Positions 42,304 to 52,397 of a stretch of 64,000 bases of DNA are shown here, in pieces (the first letter of the stretch is position 1; each line of letters opens with the position of its first letter). The notes beneath the pieces are model-generated. The model ran no database searches. It was not told the DNA's origin and saw only the letters and a list, made by a program, of their open reading frames with translations. A program made the translations under genes and the position numbers. Location of the stretch: assembly GCF_029893325.1 (NCBI RefSeq), contig NZ_JARXWL010000009.1:39378-103377 (forward strand), read 5' to 3'. This stretch comes from Enterococcus sp. PF1-24. GTDB lineage: Bacteria; Bacillota; Bacilli; Lactobacillales; Enterococcaceae.

Positions 42304-44913
42304 ATGATGAGAAAAAATGATTTAAAAAAACTTTCTAAAGAACAAGAATTAAAGAAGTTAGCAATTCTTTCTGAAAGAGAATTAATGATGGAATTACGGA
42401 CTTCTATGAATGGCTTAACAAAAGAAGATGCCGCAGAACGTTTAGAAGAATTTGGTCCGAATGTTGTTTCCGCACAAAAACCGTTACCAGCGTTGCTATT
42501 ATTTTTGAAAGCTTTTAATGATCCATTTGTTTTTGTTTTGGTATTATTGATGGTCGTTTCATTTGCAACAAAGGATATTGAAGCGGCTGTTGTGATGGGG
42601 GGAATGATTTTAGCCAGTGTCATTATTACTTTTATTCAGGAATATCGTTCCCAAAAAGCCAGTCAAGAATTGAAAGAATTAATTGAAAATACCACCGCTG
42701 TAACTCGCGATGGCGTAACAAAAGAAATTCCCATGGACGAAGTGGTGCCAGGCGATATTATCACTTTAGCGACTGGCGATATGATCCCTGCCGATGCTGT
42801 TTTGATTTGGACGAAGGATTTGTTCGTCAATCAATCTTCATTAACTGGAGAATCAATGCCGGTAGAAAAATTTGTTGAAGCGAAAGTCGATGTAAAACGT
42901 GAAGGTATTTCCGCATTGGACATGCAAGATTTAATTTTTATGGGGACTGACGTTTTAAGTGGACAAGGAAAAGCGATTATTTTGAAAACTGGTCAAAATA
43001 CTTTCTTTGGTGATATTGCAGAAACGGCAACTGGCAAACGAGGAAAAACTAGTTTTGATATTGGTTTAACAAAAATCAGTAAATTGTTATTACGAATGGT
43101 TGCGGTGCTATTTCCGATTGTCTTTTTGATTAACGGTTGGACGAAAGGTAATTGGGGCGATGCTTTCTTCTTTGCAATTGCGGTTGCAGTTGGTTTAACG
43201 CCAGAAATGCTACCGATGATTGTAACTAGCAACTTAGCCAAAGGGGCGCTATCACTATCTAAGCATAAAGTAATTGTTAAAGAATTAGCTTCTATGCAAA
43301 ATTTAGGAAGTATGGATGTTCTTTGCACTGATAAAACCGGTACAATTACAGAAGATAAAGTTGTCTTAGTTCAACATTTAGACCCATTAGGCAATAGCAA
43401 TAACCAAGTGCTGGATTTAACTTTTTTAAATTCTCACTATCAAACTGGTTGGAAAAATTTGATGGATATTGCGGTACTTAATTATTATGAGGAAGAAAAA
43501 CGGCAATTACCTTATGATTCTATTGTAAAAGTTGATGAAATTCCCTTTGATTTTTCTCGCCGTCGCTTAACAGTAGTCGTTAAAGCGGATGATCATCAAT
43601 TGATGATTACTAAAGGCGCGGTGGAAGAAATGGAAGACATTTGCGATTTTGTTGAAATCAATGGGGAAAAACAACCATTAACTACTGAGTTGAAAAAGCA
43701 ATTACGTCAATTAAACGTGCAAATGAATCAGCAAGGAATGCGAGTAATTACTGTTGCGATTAAACGCGATGTTCATACGGAAGCTGTCTATAGCGTTGAA
43801 GATGAAAAAAGTATGACTTTAGTTGGCTTCATGGGATTTTTAGATCCAGCTAAAGCTTCGGCAGCTACAGCAATTCAATCTTTACAAGAGCATGGAGTCG
43901 CCGTCAAAGTATTAACTGGTGATAATGATATTGTTGCCAAAAAAGTTTGTAAAGATGTCGGTATTCCGGTTGAAAATATAGTCTTAGGAACGGAAGTAGA
44001 TGCGCTATCTAATGAAGAACTAGCTGAAGTAGTTGATAGTTGTAATCTTTTCGCTAAGTTAAACCCGATGCAAAAAGCCCGCATTATCGAAAACTTACAA
44101 GCGAAAGGTCATACGGTTGGCTTTATGGGTGATGGCATTAATGATGCACCAGCCCTAAGAAAAGCGGATGTTGGGATTTCTGTTGATACAGCAGCAGATA
44201 TTACTAAAGAAGCAAGTTCCATTATTTTATTAGAAAAAAGTTTAAACGTTTTAGAAGCCGGGGTACTAGAAGGTCGTAAAGTCTTTAGCAACATGATGAA
44301 ATATATTAAAATCACGATTAGTTCAAATTTCGGTAATGTTTTTTCAATTTTAGTCGCTAGTGCATTCTTACCATTTTTACCAATGCTTTCAATTCAATTG
44401 TTAGTGCAAAACTTAATTTATGATATGACACAATTGACAATTCCTTGGGATTCTGTTGATGAAGAAGAATTATTAAAACCTGTTAAATGGCAAATTAATG
44501 GTTTAGTGAAATTTACTTTATGTATTGGGCCGGTAAGTAGTATTTTTGATATTTTAACTTTTATTATGATGTGGAACGTTTTTGGTGCGAATACTGTTGC
44601 TGAACAAGGGATTTTTCAAGCAGGCTGGTTTATGGTGGGCCTAGTTAGTCAGACTTTAGTAGTTCAAATCGTTCGGACTAAAAAAATTCCTTTCCTACAA
44701 AGTATCGCTTCACCACAAGTTTTATTAAGTAGCTTAGTAGGGATTATTTTAGGCTTTGTGATCATTATTAATCCAGTTTTAAATGAAATTTTTGAGTTTG
44801 ACATTTTGCCAACAAAATATTGGTTAATTTTCCCGCTAATTATTCTGGCTTATTTAATTACTGTTGAATTAGCAAAACGTTTGTATATTCGGATTACTAA
44901 AGAATGGTTGTAA
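42304..44913 (+). CDS. mgtA: Magnesium-transporting P-type ATPase
   Basis: An 869-residue P-type ATPase of the P3B MgtA/MgtB group, importing Mg2+. It has the actuator loop LTGESMPVEK, the phosphorylation motif LCTDKTGTITED, KGAVEEMEDICDF, VLTGDND and the hinge MGDGINDAPALRKADVGISV, with about ten membrane helices. AGGAGG stands before the two in-frame ATGs (42304, 42307). Control by the M-box riboswitch confirms the magnesium assignment. It is followed by a terminator. Confidence 0.96.
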   Translation: MMRKNDLKKLSKEQELKKLAILSERELMMELRTSMNGLTKEDAAERLEEFGPNVVSAQKPLPALLLFLKAFNDPFVFVLVLLMVVSFATKDIEAAVVMGGMILASVIITFIQEYRSQKASQELKELIENTTAVTRDGVTKEIPMDEVVPGDIITLATGDMIPADAVLIWTKDLFVNQSSLTGESMPVEKFVEAKVDVKREGISALDMQDLIFMGTDVLSGQGKAIILKTGQNTFFGDIAETATGKRGKTSFDIGLTKISKLLLRMVAVLFPIVFLINGWTKGNWGDAFFFAIAVAVGLTPEMLPMIVTSNLAKGALSLSKHKVIVKELASMQNLGSMDVLCTDKTGTITEDKVVLVQHLDPLGNSNNQVLDLTFLNSHYQTGWKNLMDIAVLNYYEEEKRQLPYDSIVKVDEIPFDFSRRRLTVVVKADDHQLMITKGAVEEMEDICDFVEINGEKQPLTTELKKQLRQLNVQMNQQGMRVITVAIKRDVHTEAVYSVEDEKSMTLVGFMGFLDPAKASAATAIQSLQEHGVAVKVLTGDNDIVAKKVCKDVGIPVENIVLGTEVDALSNEELAEVVDSCNLFAKLNPMQKARIIENLQAKGHTVGFMGDGINDAPALRKADVGISVDTAADITKEASSIILLEKSLNVLEAGVLEGRKVFSNMMKYIKITISSNFGNVFSILVASAFLPFLPMLSIQLLVQNLIYDMTQLTIPWDSVDEEELLKPVKWQINGLVKFTLCIGPVSSIFDILTFIMMWNVFGANTVAEQGIFQAGWFMVGLVSQTLVVQIVRTKKIPFLQSIASPQVLLSSLVGIILGFVIIINPVLNEIFEFDILPTKYWLIFPLIILAYLITVELAKRLYIRITKEWL

Positions 44914-44948
44914 GTAACTGATTTTAGCCATAAAAAATAAATTTTTAT

Positions 44949-44989
44949 ACTCGAAGAAAAGATTTTAACGCTTTTCTTCGAGTTTTTTT
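44949..44989 (+). terminator. Terminator of mgtA
   Basis: Thirteen-bp stem (44949-44961 with 44971-44983) and T-run. Confidence 0.93.
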
Positions 44990-45055
44990 GATATTTTGAA
45001 TTGAAAATAGCTTATTTCCTTTGTGCAATAATTAATTAAATTAGTTAGTGCAGTT

Positions 45056-45085
45056 AAACAGTTTTTTGAAACTGTTTCTTTTTTA
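45056..45085 (+). terminator. Orphan terminator-like hairpin upstream of pdhA
   Basis: Stem AAACAGTT/AACTGTTT (45056-45063 with 45070-45077) and T-run, with no gene between it and the mgtA terminator. A TTGAAA at 45001 with TGCAAT 17 bases later could drive a short transcript ending here; evidence is weak. Confidence 0.45.
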
Positions 45086-45118
45086 TGATTAAATTATTTT
45101 AGAGATAGCTGTTACGTT

Positions 45119-45194
45119 GTTGATAAATCAACTTTGTGAATGACAGGGTTTTCTTACAAAGTTTACATTTTAAATATATGTGATTAATATCACT
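45119..45194. promoter_or_regulatory. Palindromic sites in the pdhA upstream region
   Basis: Three palindromes stand in a row: GTTGAT-AA-ATCAAC (45119-45132), AACTTTGT-N18-ACAAAGTT (45130-45163) and TGTGA-TTAATA-TCACT (45179-45194). The last matches the CRP/FNR-type consensus with one mismatch and could bind a Crp/Fnr-family regulator; TTGTGAA near 45134 recalls a Rex half-site. Assignments are inferred. Confidence 0.5.
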
Positions 45195-45300
45195 ATCTTA
45201 AATAAAATGAATAGTTTTTTTCACAAAAGAGAAAATCGTGGATTGTAAGTCGAAATAGTTGTCTTTTTTTCATAATAATGATATTTTGAATATATAGATG

Positions 45301-45340
45301 AGATTGAAATGGTACAGATTTTCAATCTGTTTCTTTTTAG
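45301..45340 (+). promoter_or_regulatory. Terminator-like, mutually exclusive hairpins in the pdhA leader
   Basis: Segment 45301-45309 can pair with 45320-45328, while 45314-45320 can pair with 45324-45330; both cannot exist together, and the second ends in TTTCTTTTT. A weak promoter (TTGTCT 45260, TATTTT about 45283) lies before it. It is 55 bases from pdhA. Confidence 0.45.
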
Positions 45341-45392
45341 CGAGAAGTTAACTAGAATAGTTGTTTTCATTTTAACTATGAAAGGAATGTGA

Positions 45393-46508
<1,116 letters not shown>

Positions 46509-46510
46509 TC

Positions 46511-47488
46511 ATGGCACAAAAAACAATGATTCAAGCAATTACTGATGCCTTAGCTCTTGAAATGGAAAGCGATGAAAATGTTTTAGTCTTCGGGGAAGAT
46601 GTTGGAAAAAACGGCGGTGTTTTCCGAGCGACAGAAGGTTTACAAGCTAAATTCGGTGAAGAACGGGTTTTTGATACACCTTTAGCGGAATCAGGAATTG
46701 GTGGTTTAGCGTTTGGTTTAGCGTTAGAAGGTTATCGTCCGGTTCCGGAAATCCAATTTTTCGGTTTTGTTTTTGAAGTAATGGATTCAATTGTTGGGCA
46801 AATGGCACGGACACGCTATCGCATGAGTGGCACTCGCAATATGCCTGTCACGATTCGTTCACCATTTGGTGGGGGCGTTCATACGCCAGAATTACATTCA
46901 GACAATTTAGAAGGTTTAATGGCTCAATCGCCTGGTTTACGAGTGGTAATTCCTTCAAATCCTTATGATGCAAAAGGCTTGTTAATCGCTGCTATTCGTA
47001 GTAATGATCCAGTGGTCTTTTTAGAACATATGAAGTTGTACCGCTCTTTTCGTGAGGAAGTGCCTGATGAAGCTTATGAAGTGCCTTTAGATAAAGCTGG
47101 TATTACGCGTGAAGGCACTGATATTTCTATTATTACTTACGGCGCAATGGTGCGAGAAGCAATTAAAGCGGCAGACAATTTAGCTAAAGAAAATATTTCC
47201 GTTGAAATTGTTGACTTACGAACGGTAGCACCTTTAGATATAGCGACAATTATTGCTTCTGTTGAAAAAACGGGTCGTGTTGTCGTTGTTCAAGAAGCGC
47301 AAAAACAAGCTGGAGTTGCAGCCCAAGTTGTTTCTGAAATTTCTGAACGAGCTATTCTTTCCTTACAGGCACCAATCGGTCGCGTTTCAGCACCTGATAC
47401 GATTTTCCCGTTTGGTCAAGCTGAAAACATTTGGTTACCCAACGCTACTGATATCGAAGCAAAAGTTCGTGAAATTTTAGCATTTTAA
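46511..47488 (+). CDS. pdhB: Pyruvate dehydrogenase E1 component, beta subunit
   Basis: A 325-residue transketolase-like subunit. [18 protein letters not shown] holds the ThDP-contact Glu region, [14 protein letters not shown] and [11 protein letters not shown] follow, and the C-terminal domain has [12 protein letters not shown]. It is complete at normal length and pairs with PdhA. AAGGAGGGC gives a strong ribosome binding site two codons from the pdhA stop. Confidence 0.96.
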   Translation: MAQKTMIQAITDALALEMESDENVLVFGEDVGKNGGVFRATEGLQAKFGEERVFDTPLAESGIGGLAFGLALEGYRPVPEIQFFGFVFEVMDSIVGQMARTRYRMSGTRNMPVTIRSPFGGGVHTPELHSDNLEGLMAQSPGLRVVIPSNPYDAKGLLIAAIRSNDPVVFLEHMKLYRSFREEVPDEAYEVPLDKAGITREGTDISIITYGAMVREAIKAADNLAKENISVEIVDLRTVAPLDIATIIASVEKTGRVVVVQEAQKQAGVAAQVVSEISERAILSLQAPIGRVSAPDTIFPFGQAENIWLPNATDIEAKVREILAF

Positions 47489-47518
47489 GCAAATACTGTA
47501 AGGAAAGGATGAAAAAAT

Positions 47519-48820
47519 ATGGCTTTTCAATTTAAATTACCCGATATTGGCGAAGGCATCGCAGAAGGCGAAATCGTCAAATGGTTCGTCAAAGTTGGCG
47601 ATACAATTAATGAAGATGATACACTATTAGAAGTTCAAAATGATAAATCAGTGGAAGAAATTCCATCGCCTATTACCGGAAAAATTCTTAACATTATTGT
47701 TCCAGAAGGTACCGTAGCAAATGTCGGTGATGTTTTAGTAGAAATTGCTACTGCTGGGCAACATATCTCAGCGGATAAGCAACCTGAGGAATTGATTACA
47801 ACGCCAGCGACACCTGTTCAAATCGAAACTGTAAAAGCGAATATTGACCTTCCGAAAAATCCCGATGCTAGAGTTTTAGCGATGCCGTCAGTTCGTCAAT
47901 ATGCTCGTGAAAAAGATGTTGATATTACGCAAGCAAAAGCAACTGGTAAAGGTGGCCGCGTGATTAAGGCGGATATTGACGCCTTATTAGCAGGTGGTAC
48001 ACCAGTTGAAACTCCAGCAACTCCAAAAGTTACAGCTATACCAGTTGAAGTTTCCGAAGCAGCAACACCAAGAGCTGCAACGCCAGCTCCGCAAGCTTTC
48101 ACTTCAAGTTTAGCTGCTAGAGAAACGCGAGAAGCTTTAACACCAATGCGCAAAGCAATTGCAAAAGCAATGGTTAACAGCAAACATACGGCACCCCATG
48201 TCACGATGTTTGGAGAAGTAGAAGTTTCTAAGTTATGGGATTATCGTAAAAAATTTAAAGATATTGCTGCTGAAAAAGGGACCAAACTAACTTTCCTACC
48301 ATATGTAGTTAAAGCCTTAGTAGCGACAGTTAAAAAATATCCAATTTTAAACGCCTCTATTGATGACGCAAAACAAGAAGTGGTTTACAAAAATTATTAT
48401 AATATCGGCATTGCAACGGATACAGAGCATGGCCTTTATGTTCCTAATATTAAAGATGCTGATATGAAGAGTATGTTTAAGATTGCTGATGAAATTAGTG
48501 AAAAAGCTGCTTTAGCTCATGAAGGTAAATTAGCCGCAAATGATATGCGAGAAGGTTCAATTACAATTAGTAATGTTGGTTCAGTTGGTGGTGGCTGGTT
48601 TACGCCAGTTATCAATTATCCGGAAGTTGCGATTTTAGGCGTTGGCACAATTGCCCAACAACCAGTAGTTAATGAAGCTGGAGAAATCGTTGTTGGTCGT
48701 ATGATGAAACTATCTTTAAGCTTTGATCATCGAATTGTTGATGGTGCAACTGCTCAACAAGCTTTAAATAATATCATGCGCCTTTTAGCTGATCCAGAAT
48801 TATTATTGATGGAAGGGTGA
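47519..48820 (+). CDS. pdhC: Dihydrolipoamide acetyltransferase (E2), one lipoyl domain
   Basis: A 433-residue E2 core. One lipoyl domain (about 1-78) carries the lipoylated Lys43 in [11 protein letters not shown] flexible linker, the E3-binding domain ([15 protein letters not shown] to [13 protein letters not shown]) and a second Ala/Pro/Thr linker follow. The catalytic domain (about 205-433) ends with [16 protein letters not shown], holding the active His/Asp. Some enterococci have two lipoyl domains; here there is one. Confidence 0.96.
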   Translation: MAFQFKLPDIGEGIAEGEIVKWFVKVGDTINEDDTLLEVQNDKSVEEIPSPITGKILNIIVPEGTVANVGDVLVEIATAGQHISADKQPEELITTPATPVQIETVKANIDLPKNPDARVLAMPSVRQYAREKDVDITQAKATGKGGRVIKADIDALLAGGTPVETPATPKVTAIPVEVSEAATPRAATPAPQAFTSSLAARETREALTPMRKAIAKAMVNSKHTAPHVTMFGEVEVSKLWDYRKKFKDIAAEKGTKLTFLPYVVKALVATVKKYPILNASIDDAKQEVVYKNYYNIGIATDTEHGLYVPNIKDADMKSMFKIADEISEKAALAHEGKLAANDMREGSITISNVGSVGGGWFTPVINYPEVAILGVGTIAQQPVVNEAGEIVVGRMMKLSLSFDHRIVDGATAQQALNNIMRLLADPELLLMEG

Positions 48821-48826
48821 AAATAA

Positions 48827-50233
48827 ATGGTAGTAGGAGATTTTGCGATTGAATTAGATACAGTGGTGATTGGTGCTGGACCTGGTGGTTATGTAGCTGC
48901 GATTCGAGCTGCGCAAATGGGACAAAAAGTTGCGATTATTGAGCGAGAATTTATTGGTGGTGTTTGTTTAAATGTCGGCTGTATTCCTTCCAAAGCTTTA
49001 ATTGCTGCCGGACATCATTATCAAGAATCTATAGATTCAACCCTGTTTGGCGTGACTACTAAAGAAGTCGCGATTGATTTTGAAAAAACGCAAGCTTGGA
49101 AAGATAATCAAGTCGTTAAAAGTTTAACAACAGGCGTTGGGATGCTTTTGAAAAAAAATAAAGTGGAAATTATTGAAGGAGAAGCTTTCTTTGTTGATGA
49201 CCACACTTTACGAGTGATTCATCCTGATTCAGCACAAACATATTCATTTAATCACGCAATTGTTGCAACAGGTTCCCGCCCAATTGAAATTCCTGGTTTT
49301 AAATTTGCTGGTCGGGTGTTGGATTCTACAGGCGGTTTGAATTTAAAAGAAATCCCTAAAAAATTTGTCATCATTGGTGGCGGCGTTATTGGGGCTGAAC
49401 TAGGTGGGGCGTATGCCAATTTAGGATCAGAAGTTACGATTATAGAAGGTAGTCCTTCTATTTTACCAACTTATGAAAAAGATATGGTAAAAGTCGTTTT
49501 AGATGATTTTGCTAAAAAAGGGGTAAAAGTAGTAACTTCAGCACTGGCTAAAGAAGCGATTGATAATGGCGATAGTGTAACTGTTAAATATCAAGTAGAC
49601 GGTCAAGAAGCAACGATTACTGCTGATTATGTGATGGTTACGGTTGGACGCAGAGCCAATACGGATGATTTAGGTTTAGAGCAAGCCGGCATAGAAATCG
49701 GTGAACGGGGCTTGATTCCTGTTGATTCGCAAGGTCGAACCAATGTCGCTAACATCTTTGCTATTGGCGATATTGTTGCTGGCGCATCCTTGGCTCATAA
49801 AGCGAGCTACGAAGCTAAAATTGCTGCTGAAGCAATTGCAGGTAAAAAAGTCGTAGTTGATTATAAAGCAATGCCGGCAGTTGCCTTTACCGATCCAGAA
49901 TTAGCTTCTGTTGGTATGACAGTCGCAGAAGCGAAGGCGGCTAGCATTGAAGCAAAAGGTTATAAATTTCCTTTTGCCGGTAATGGCCGCGCAATTTCTT
50001 TAGGGAAAACAGAAGGCTTTGTTCGCTTAGTAACTACAGTTGATGATAACGTGATTATCGGTGCCCAAATTGCCGGAGTTGGAGCTAGTGATATGATTTC
50101 TGAGTTAGCTTTAGCGATTGAATCTGGCATGAATGCAGAAGATATTGCTTTGACGATTCATCCTCATCCGTCATTAGGTGAAATTACTATGGATACGGCT
50201 GAATTAGCTTTAGGTTTACCTATTCATATTTAA
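48827..50233 (+). CDS. pdhD: Dihydrolipoamide dehydrogenase (E3)
   Basis: A 468-residue flavoprotein reoxidising lipoamide with NAD. The FAD site is [19 protein letters not shown], the redox disulphide [16 protein letters not shown], the NAD site [19 protein letters not shown], the second FAD motif [18 protein letters not shown], and the C-terminal catalytic His-Pro in [10 protein letters not shown]. It ends the operon. Confidence 0.97.
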   Translation: MVVGDFAIELDTVVIGAGPGGYVAAIRAAQMGQKVAIIEREFIGGVCLNVGCIPSKALIAAGHHYQESIDSTLFGVTTKEVAIDFEKTQAWKDNQVVKSLTTGVGMLLKKNKVEIIEGEAFFVDDHTLRVIHPDSAQTYSFNHAIVATGSRPIEIPGFKFAGRVLDSTGGLNLKEIPKKFVIIGGGVIGAELGGAYANLGSEVTIIEGSPSILPTYEKDMVKVVLDDFAKKGVKVVTSALAKEAIDNGDSVTVKYQVDGQEATITADYVMVTVGRRANTDDLGLEQAGIEIGERGLIPVDSQGRTNVANIFAIGDIVAGASLAHKASYEAKIAAEAIAGKKVVVDYKAMPAVAFTDPELASVGMTVAEAKAASIEAKGYKFPFAGNGRAISLGKTEGFVRLVTTVDDNVIIGAQIAGVGASDMISELALAIESGMNAEDIALTIHPHPSLGEITMDTAELALGLPIHI

Positions 50234-50238
50234 AAGAA

Positions 50239-50283
50239 AACGGCTGAAGACAGTTATTCAAGTGATTGTCTTCGGCTTTTTTC
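50239..50283 (+). terminator. Terminator of the pdh operon
   Basis: Stem with G-T pairs (50242-50251 with 50268-50277) and T-run. Confidence 0.88.
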
Positions 50284-50296
50284 GCTTTGTTTGGGT

Positions 50297-50447
50297 GCAA
50301 AACAAGTCATTTCGCTTTTCCTGTTGTCTAGCTACACGAACTAACTCTCTTCGATAAAATGATAAATAAATTCGCGGTACAAAACACCGCTATAATTTCT
50401 TTATGCATTTTACTCGAGAGCTGACCAAGTTCGTTCCGCTTTTCTTG
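50297..50447. repeat. Third copy of the structured dispersed repeat
   Basis: It consists of a half unit (50297-50324) and a full unit (50325-50447). The outer stem 50330-50342 with 50428-50440 keeps seven distal pairs whose bases differ from both copies at 4.1 kb. The inner hairpin 50374-50378 with 50386-50390 is kept. No coding frame occupies the gap 50234-50565. Confidence 0.85.
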
Positions 50448-50506
50448 TTATAAAACTATTTTGGTTAAATATCGTATTTTTTTGTGGTTGCTTCTTTTTG
50501 TCCTTG

Positions 50507-50535
50507 TTGAAATAGTCAAAATCAATTACTATTAG
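50507..50535 (+). promoter_or_regulatory. Promoter of the LURP-one gene
   Basis: TTGAAA (50507-50512) and TATTAG (50530-50535), 17-base spacer. Confidence 0.55.
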
Positions 50536-50565
50536 GCTATAGACTTAAGAAGGACGGTGGCTTTT

Positions 50566-51072
50566 TTGAGAAAATTATATATGAAGCAAAAAGTTTTTTC
50601 TTTAAGTGAACGTTTTACGATTAAGGATGAATTGGAAAATGATTTATATTATATAGAAGGAAGTTTTTTTCAAATTCCGAAATCTTTTCAAGTGACAGAT
50701 GTGGCTGGTAATGAAATTGGTACCGTGGTCAAAAAGACATTTAGCTGGATGCCCCGGTTCTTTGTTAATGTTCAGGGAAAAGAAGAAGTTGTGATTCAAA
50801 AAGAGTTCACTTTCTTTAAAGACCGTTATCAAATTACTGGTGAAAATTTAGCGATTCACGGTGATTTTTGGGATAAAAATTTTGAAGTGTTTCAAGGGAA
50901 TCTACAAGTTGCCCGTGTGGTTGAAAAGTGGTTCACGTGGGGCGATACTTATGAAATCGAAATTTTACAAGATGATTTGGAGCATTTACTGATTTGTTTT
51001 GTGGTAGCATTAGACTATGTGACATCAACGGAAAGAGCTGCCAGAAATAATGGCGGCGCAAATGCAAATTAA
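50566..51072 (+). CDS. LURP-one-related family protein
   Basis: A 168-residue protein with the twelve-stranded LURP-one/tubby-like pattern: repeated short strands such as KVFSLSERFTIKDELENDLY, YIEGSFF and the FTWGDTYEIEILQDD segment. Bacterial members are poorly characterised; relatives bind phospholipid or act as scramblase-like proteins. Starts: GTG 50557 lies in the GGACGGTGG site, so TTG 50566 is preferred, with ATG 50581 as another option. It precedes yktA-yktC homologues by 18 bases. Confidence 0.75.
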   Translation: MRKLYMKQKVFSLSERFTIKDELENDLYYIEGSFFQIPKSFQVTDVAGNEIGTVVKKTFSWMPRFFVNVQGKEEVVIQKEFTFFKDRYQITGENLAIHGDFWDKNFEVFQGNLQVARVVEKWFTWGDTYEIEILQDDLEHLLICFVVALDYVTSTERAARNNGGANAN

Positions 51073-51090
51073 GATGAGGAGTTTTTATAA

Positions 51091-51366
51091 ATGAAAGATT
51101 ATCAATATCCCCTTGATATTGAATGGACAACAGCAGAGATGGTGACGGTGGTGGCGATGTGGTCAGCATTAGAAGCTGCTTATGAAAAAGGTATTCCAGT
51201 TAAAGACTTTTTAGCGGCTTACGGGGAGTTTAAAACGGTTGTAAAGTCAATCGGTGAAGAAAAGCGTTTAGGGCGAGAGTTTGAAAAGCTTTCTGGCTAT
51301 GCTTTATATCCAGCAGTCAAGGCGGCGCAATCCGCATCTCAAAAAGTTTTGAAAATGAAAGGGTAA
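51091..51366 (+). CDS. UPF0223 family protein (YktA-like)
   Basis: A 91-residue helical protein similar to B. subtilis YktA, with the DIEWTTAEMVTVVAMWSALE opening. Its function is unknown. Gene order with the following inositol-monophosphatase-like gene mirrors yktA-yktC. GAGGAG supports the start, and the gap to the next gene is four bases. Confidence 0.85.
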   Translation: MKDYQYPLDIEWTTAEMVTVVAMWSALEAAYEKGIPVKDFLAAYGEFKTVVKSIGEEKRLGREFEKLSGYALYPAVKAAQSASQKVLKMKG

Positions 51367-51370
51367 GAAA

Positions 51371-52132
51371 ATGCAAAATCTAGTTACTGAGGTTATCGGT
51401 TGGTTAGAAGAAGCCGGCGAAAAAATTAAAGAGTCTTTTAAAAGTGAGATTGAAGTGGCTGAAAAAACCAGCGCTAAAGATTTAGTCACCAATATTGATA
51501 AACAAACCCAGCAGTTTTTGATTAGTAAAGTAAATGCTTATAATCCTCAAGCAAAAATTTTAGCTGAAGAAGAGGGCTATAATCAACAAGATATCAGCCA
51601 AGGACAAGTTTTTATTATTGATCCGATTGACGGAACTTTAAATTTTGTGCTGGAAAAAGAAAATTTCTGCATTATGTTGGCGGTTTTTGAAGAGGGTGTC
51701 GGCAAATATGGATTCATTTATGATGTCATGAAAAAAGAAATCTATTGGGGCTCAAAGCAATTTGGCGTTTATTGTAATGATCGAAAATTACCGCAACCTA
51801 AGGATTTGCTTTTAAGTGAAGGCTTGATTGGCATGAATGCTTATATGCACGGCAATAATTTATTTAACACCTTAGCAATTGGCGAGGAAAGTAAAGGCAT
51901 TCGCTGTAGCGGTTGTGCAGGTATTGAACTTATCGGTATTTTAAAAGGGACTCGGAATGGTTATATTTCTAACTTGAGTCCTTGGGATTACGCGGCGGGT
52001 AGTGTAATGCTAGATATTTTTAATTTTCCTTATAGTGGTGTTAATGGTAAAAAATTAGCTTTTGAAGGACGAGAGTATTTCTTTGCCGGGACGCCACAAA
52101 CTTATCAGCGAGTGATGACTTTAATTAAATAG
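51371..52132 (+). CDS. Inositol monophosphatase family phosphatase (SuhB/YktC-like)
   Basis: A 253-residue Mg2+-dependent, lithium-sensitive type phosphatase. Metal ligands are seen in LAEEEGY, IIDPIDGTLNFV and, late, WDYAAGSVML. It dephosphorylates inositol phosphate or related substrates such as NADP or PAP; B. subtilis YktC has inositol monophosphatase activity. It is the last gene of its small operon. Confidence 0.9.
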   Translation: MQNLVTEVIGWLEEAGEKIKESFKSEIEVAEKTSAKDLVTNIDKQTQQFLISKVNAYNPQAKILAEEEGYNQQDISQGQVFIIDPIDGTLNFVLEKENFCIMLAVFEEGVGKYGFIYDVMKKEIYWGSKQFGVYCNDRKLPQPKDLLLSEGLIGMNAYMHGNNLFNTLAIGEESKGIRCSGCAGIELIGILKGTRNGYISNLSPWDYAAGSVMLDIFNFPYSGVNGKKLAFEGREYFFAGTPQTYQRVMTLIK

Positions 52133-52252
52133 GTTAATCTTTCAATTTAGAAATTTTGGATTTTGTTTGAGGCAGATTCAAAGTTTCTTTTTTTAGCATT
52201 TTGGAAGATAATTGCTGAATTTTAAGTGAGAATTGTTAGAAATCATTAGTTT

Positions 52253-52285
52253 ATGAATGAAAATATTGATTTTCATTCATTTTTC
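52253..52285 (+). terminator. Inverted repeat and T-run before typA
   Basis: A perfect 11-bp stem (52253-52263 with 52270-52280) runs into TTTTT. It is probably the terminator of the yktC-like gene, although it is 120 bases from its stop, and could also be an operator just before the typA promoter. Confidence 0.6.
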
Positions 52286-52307
52286 ACTATATTTCATAAT
52301 GATTTTC

Positions 52308-52316
52308 TGCTATAAT
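52308..52316 (+). promoter_or_regulatory. Extended -10 promoter of typA
   Basis: TGC-TATAAT (52308-52316), 82 bases before the GTG start. Confidence 0.65.
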
Positions 52317-52397
52317 TAACAGTCGAATCAATTTTATATAAATTGTTATTGGAAATCAGAAGGTACAAATGTACTTAGAAATAGAGGAGAATAAAAC

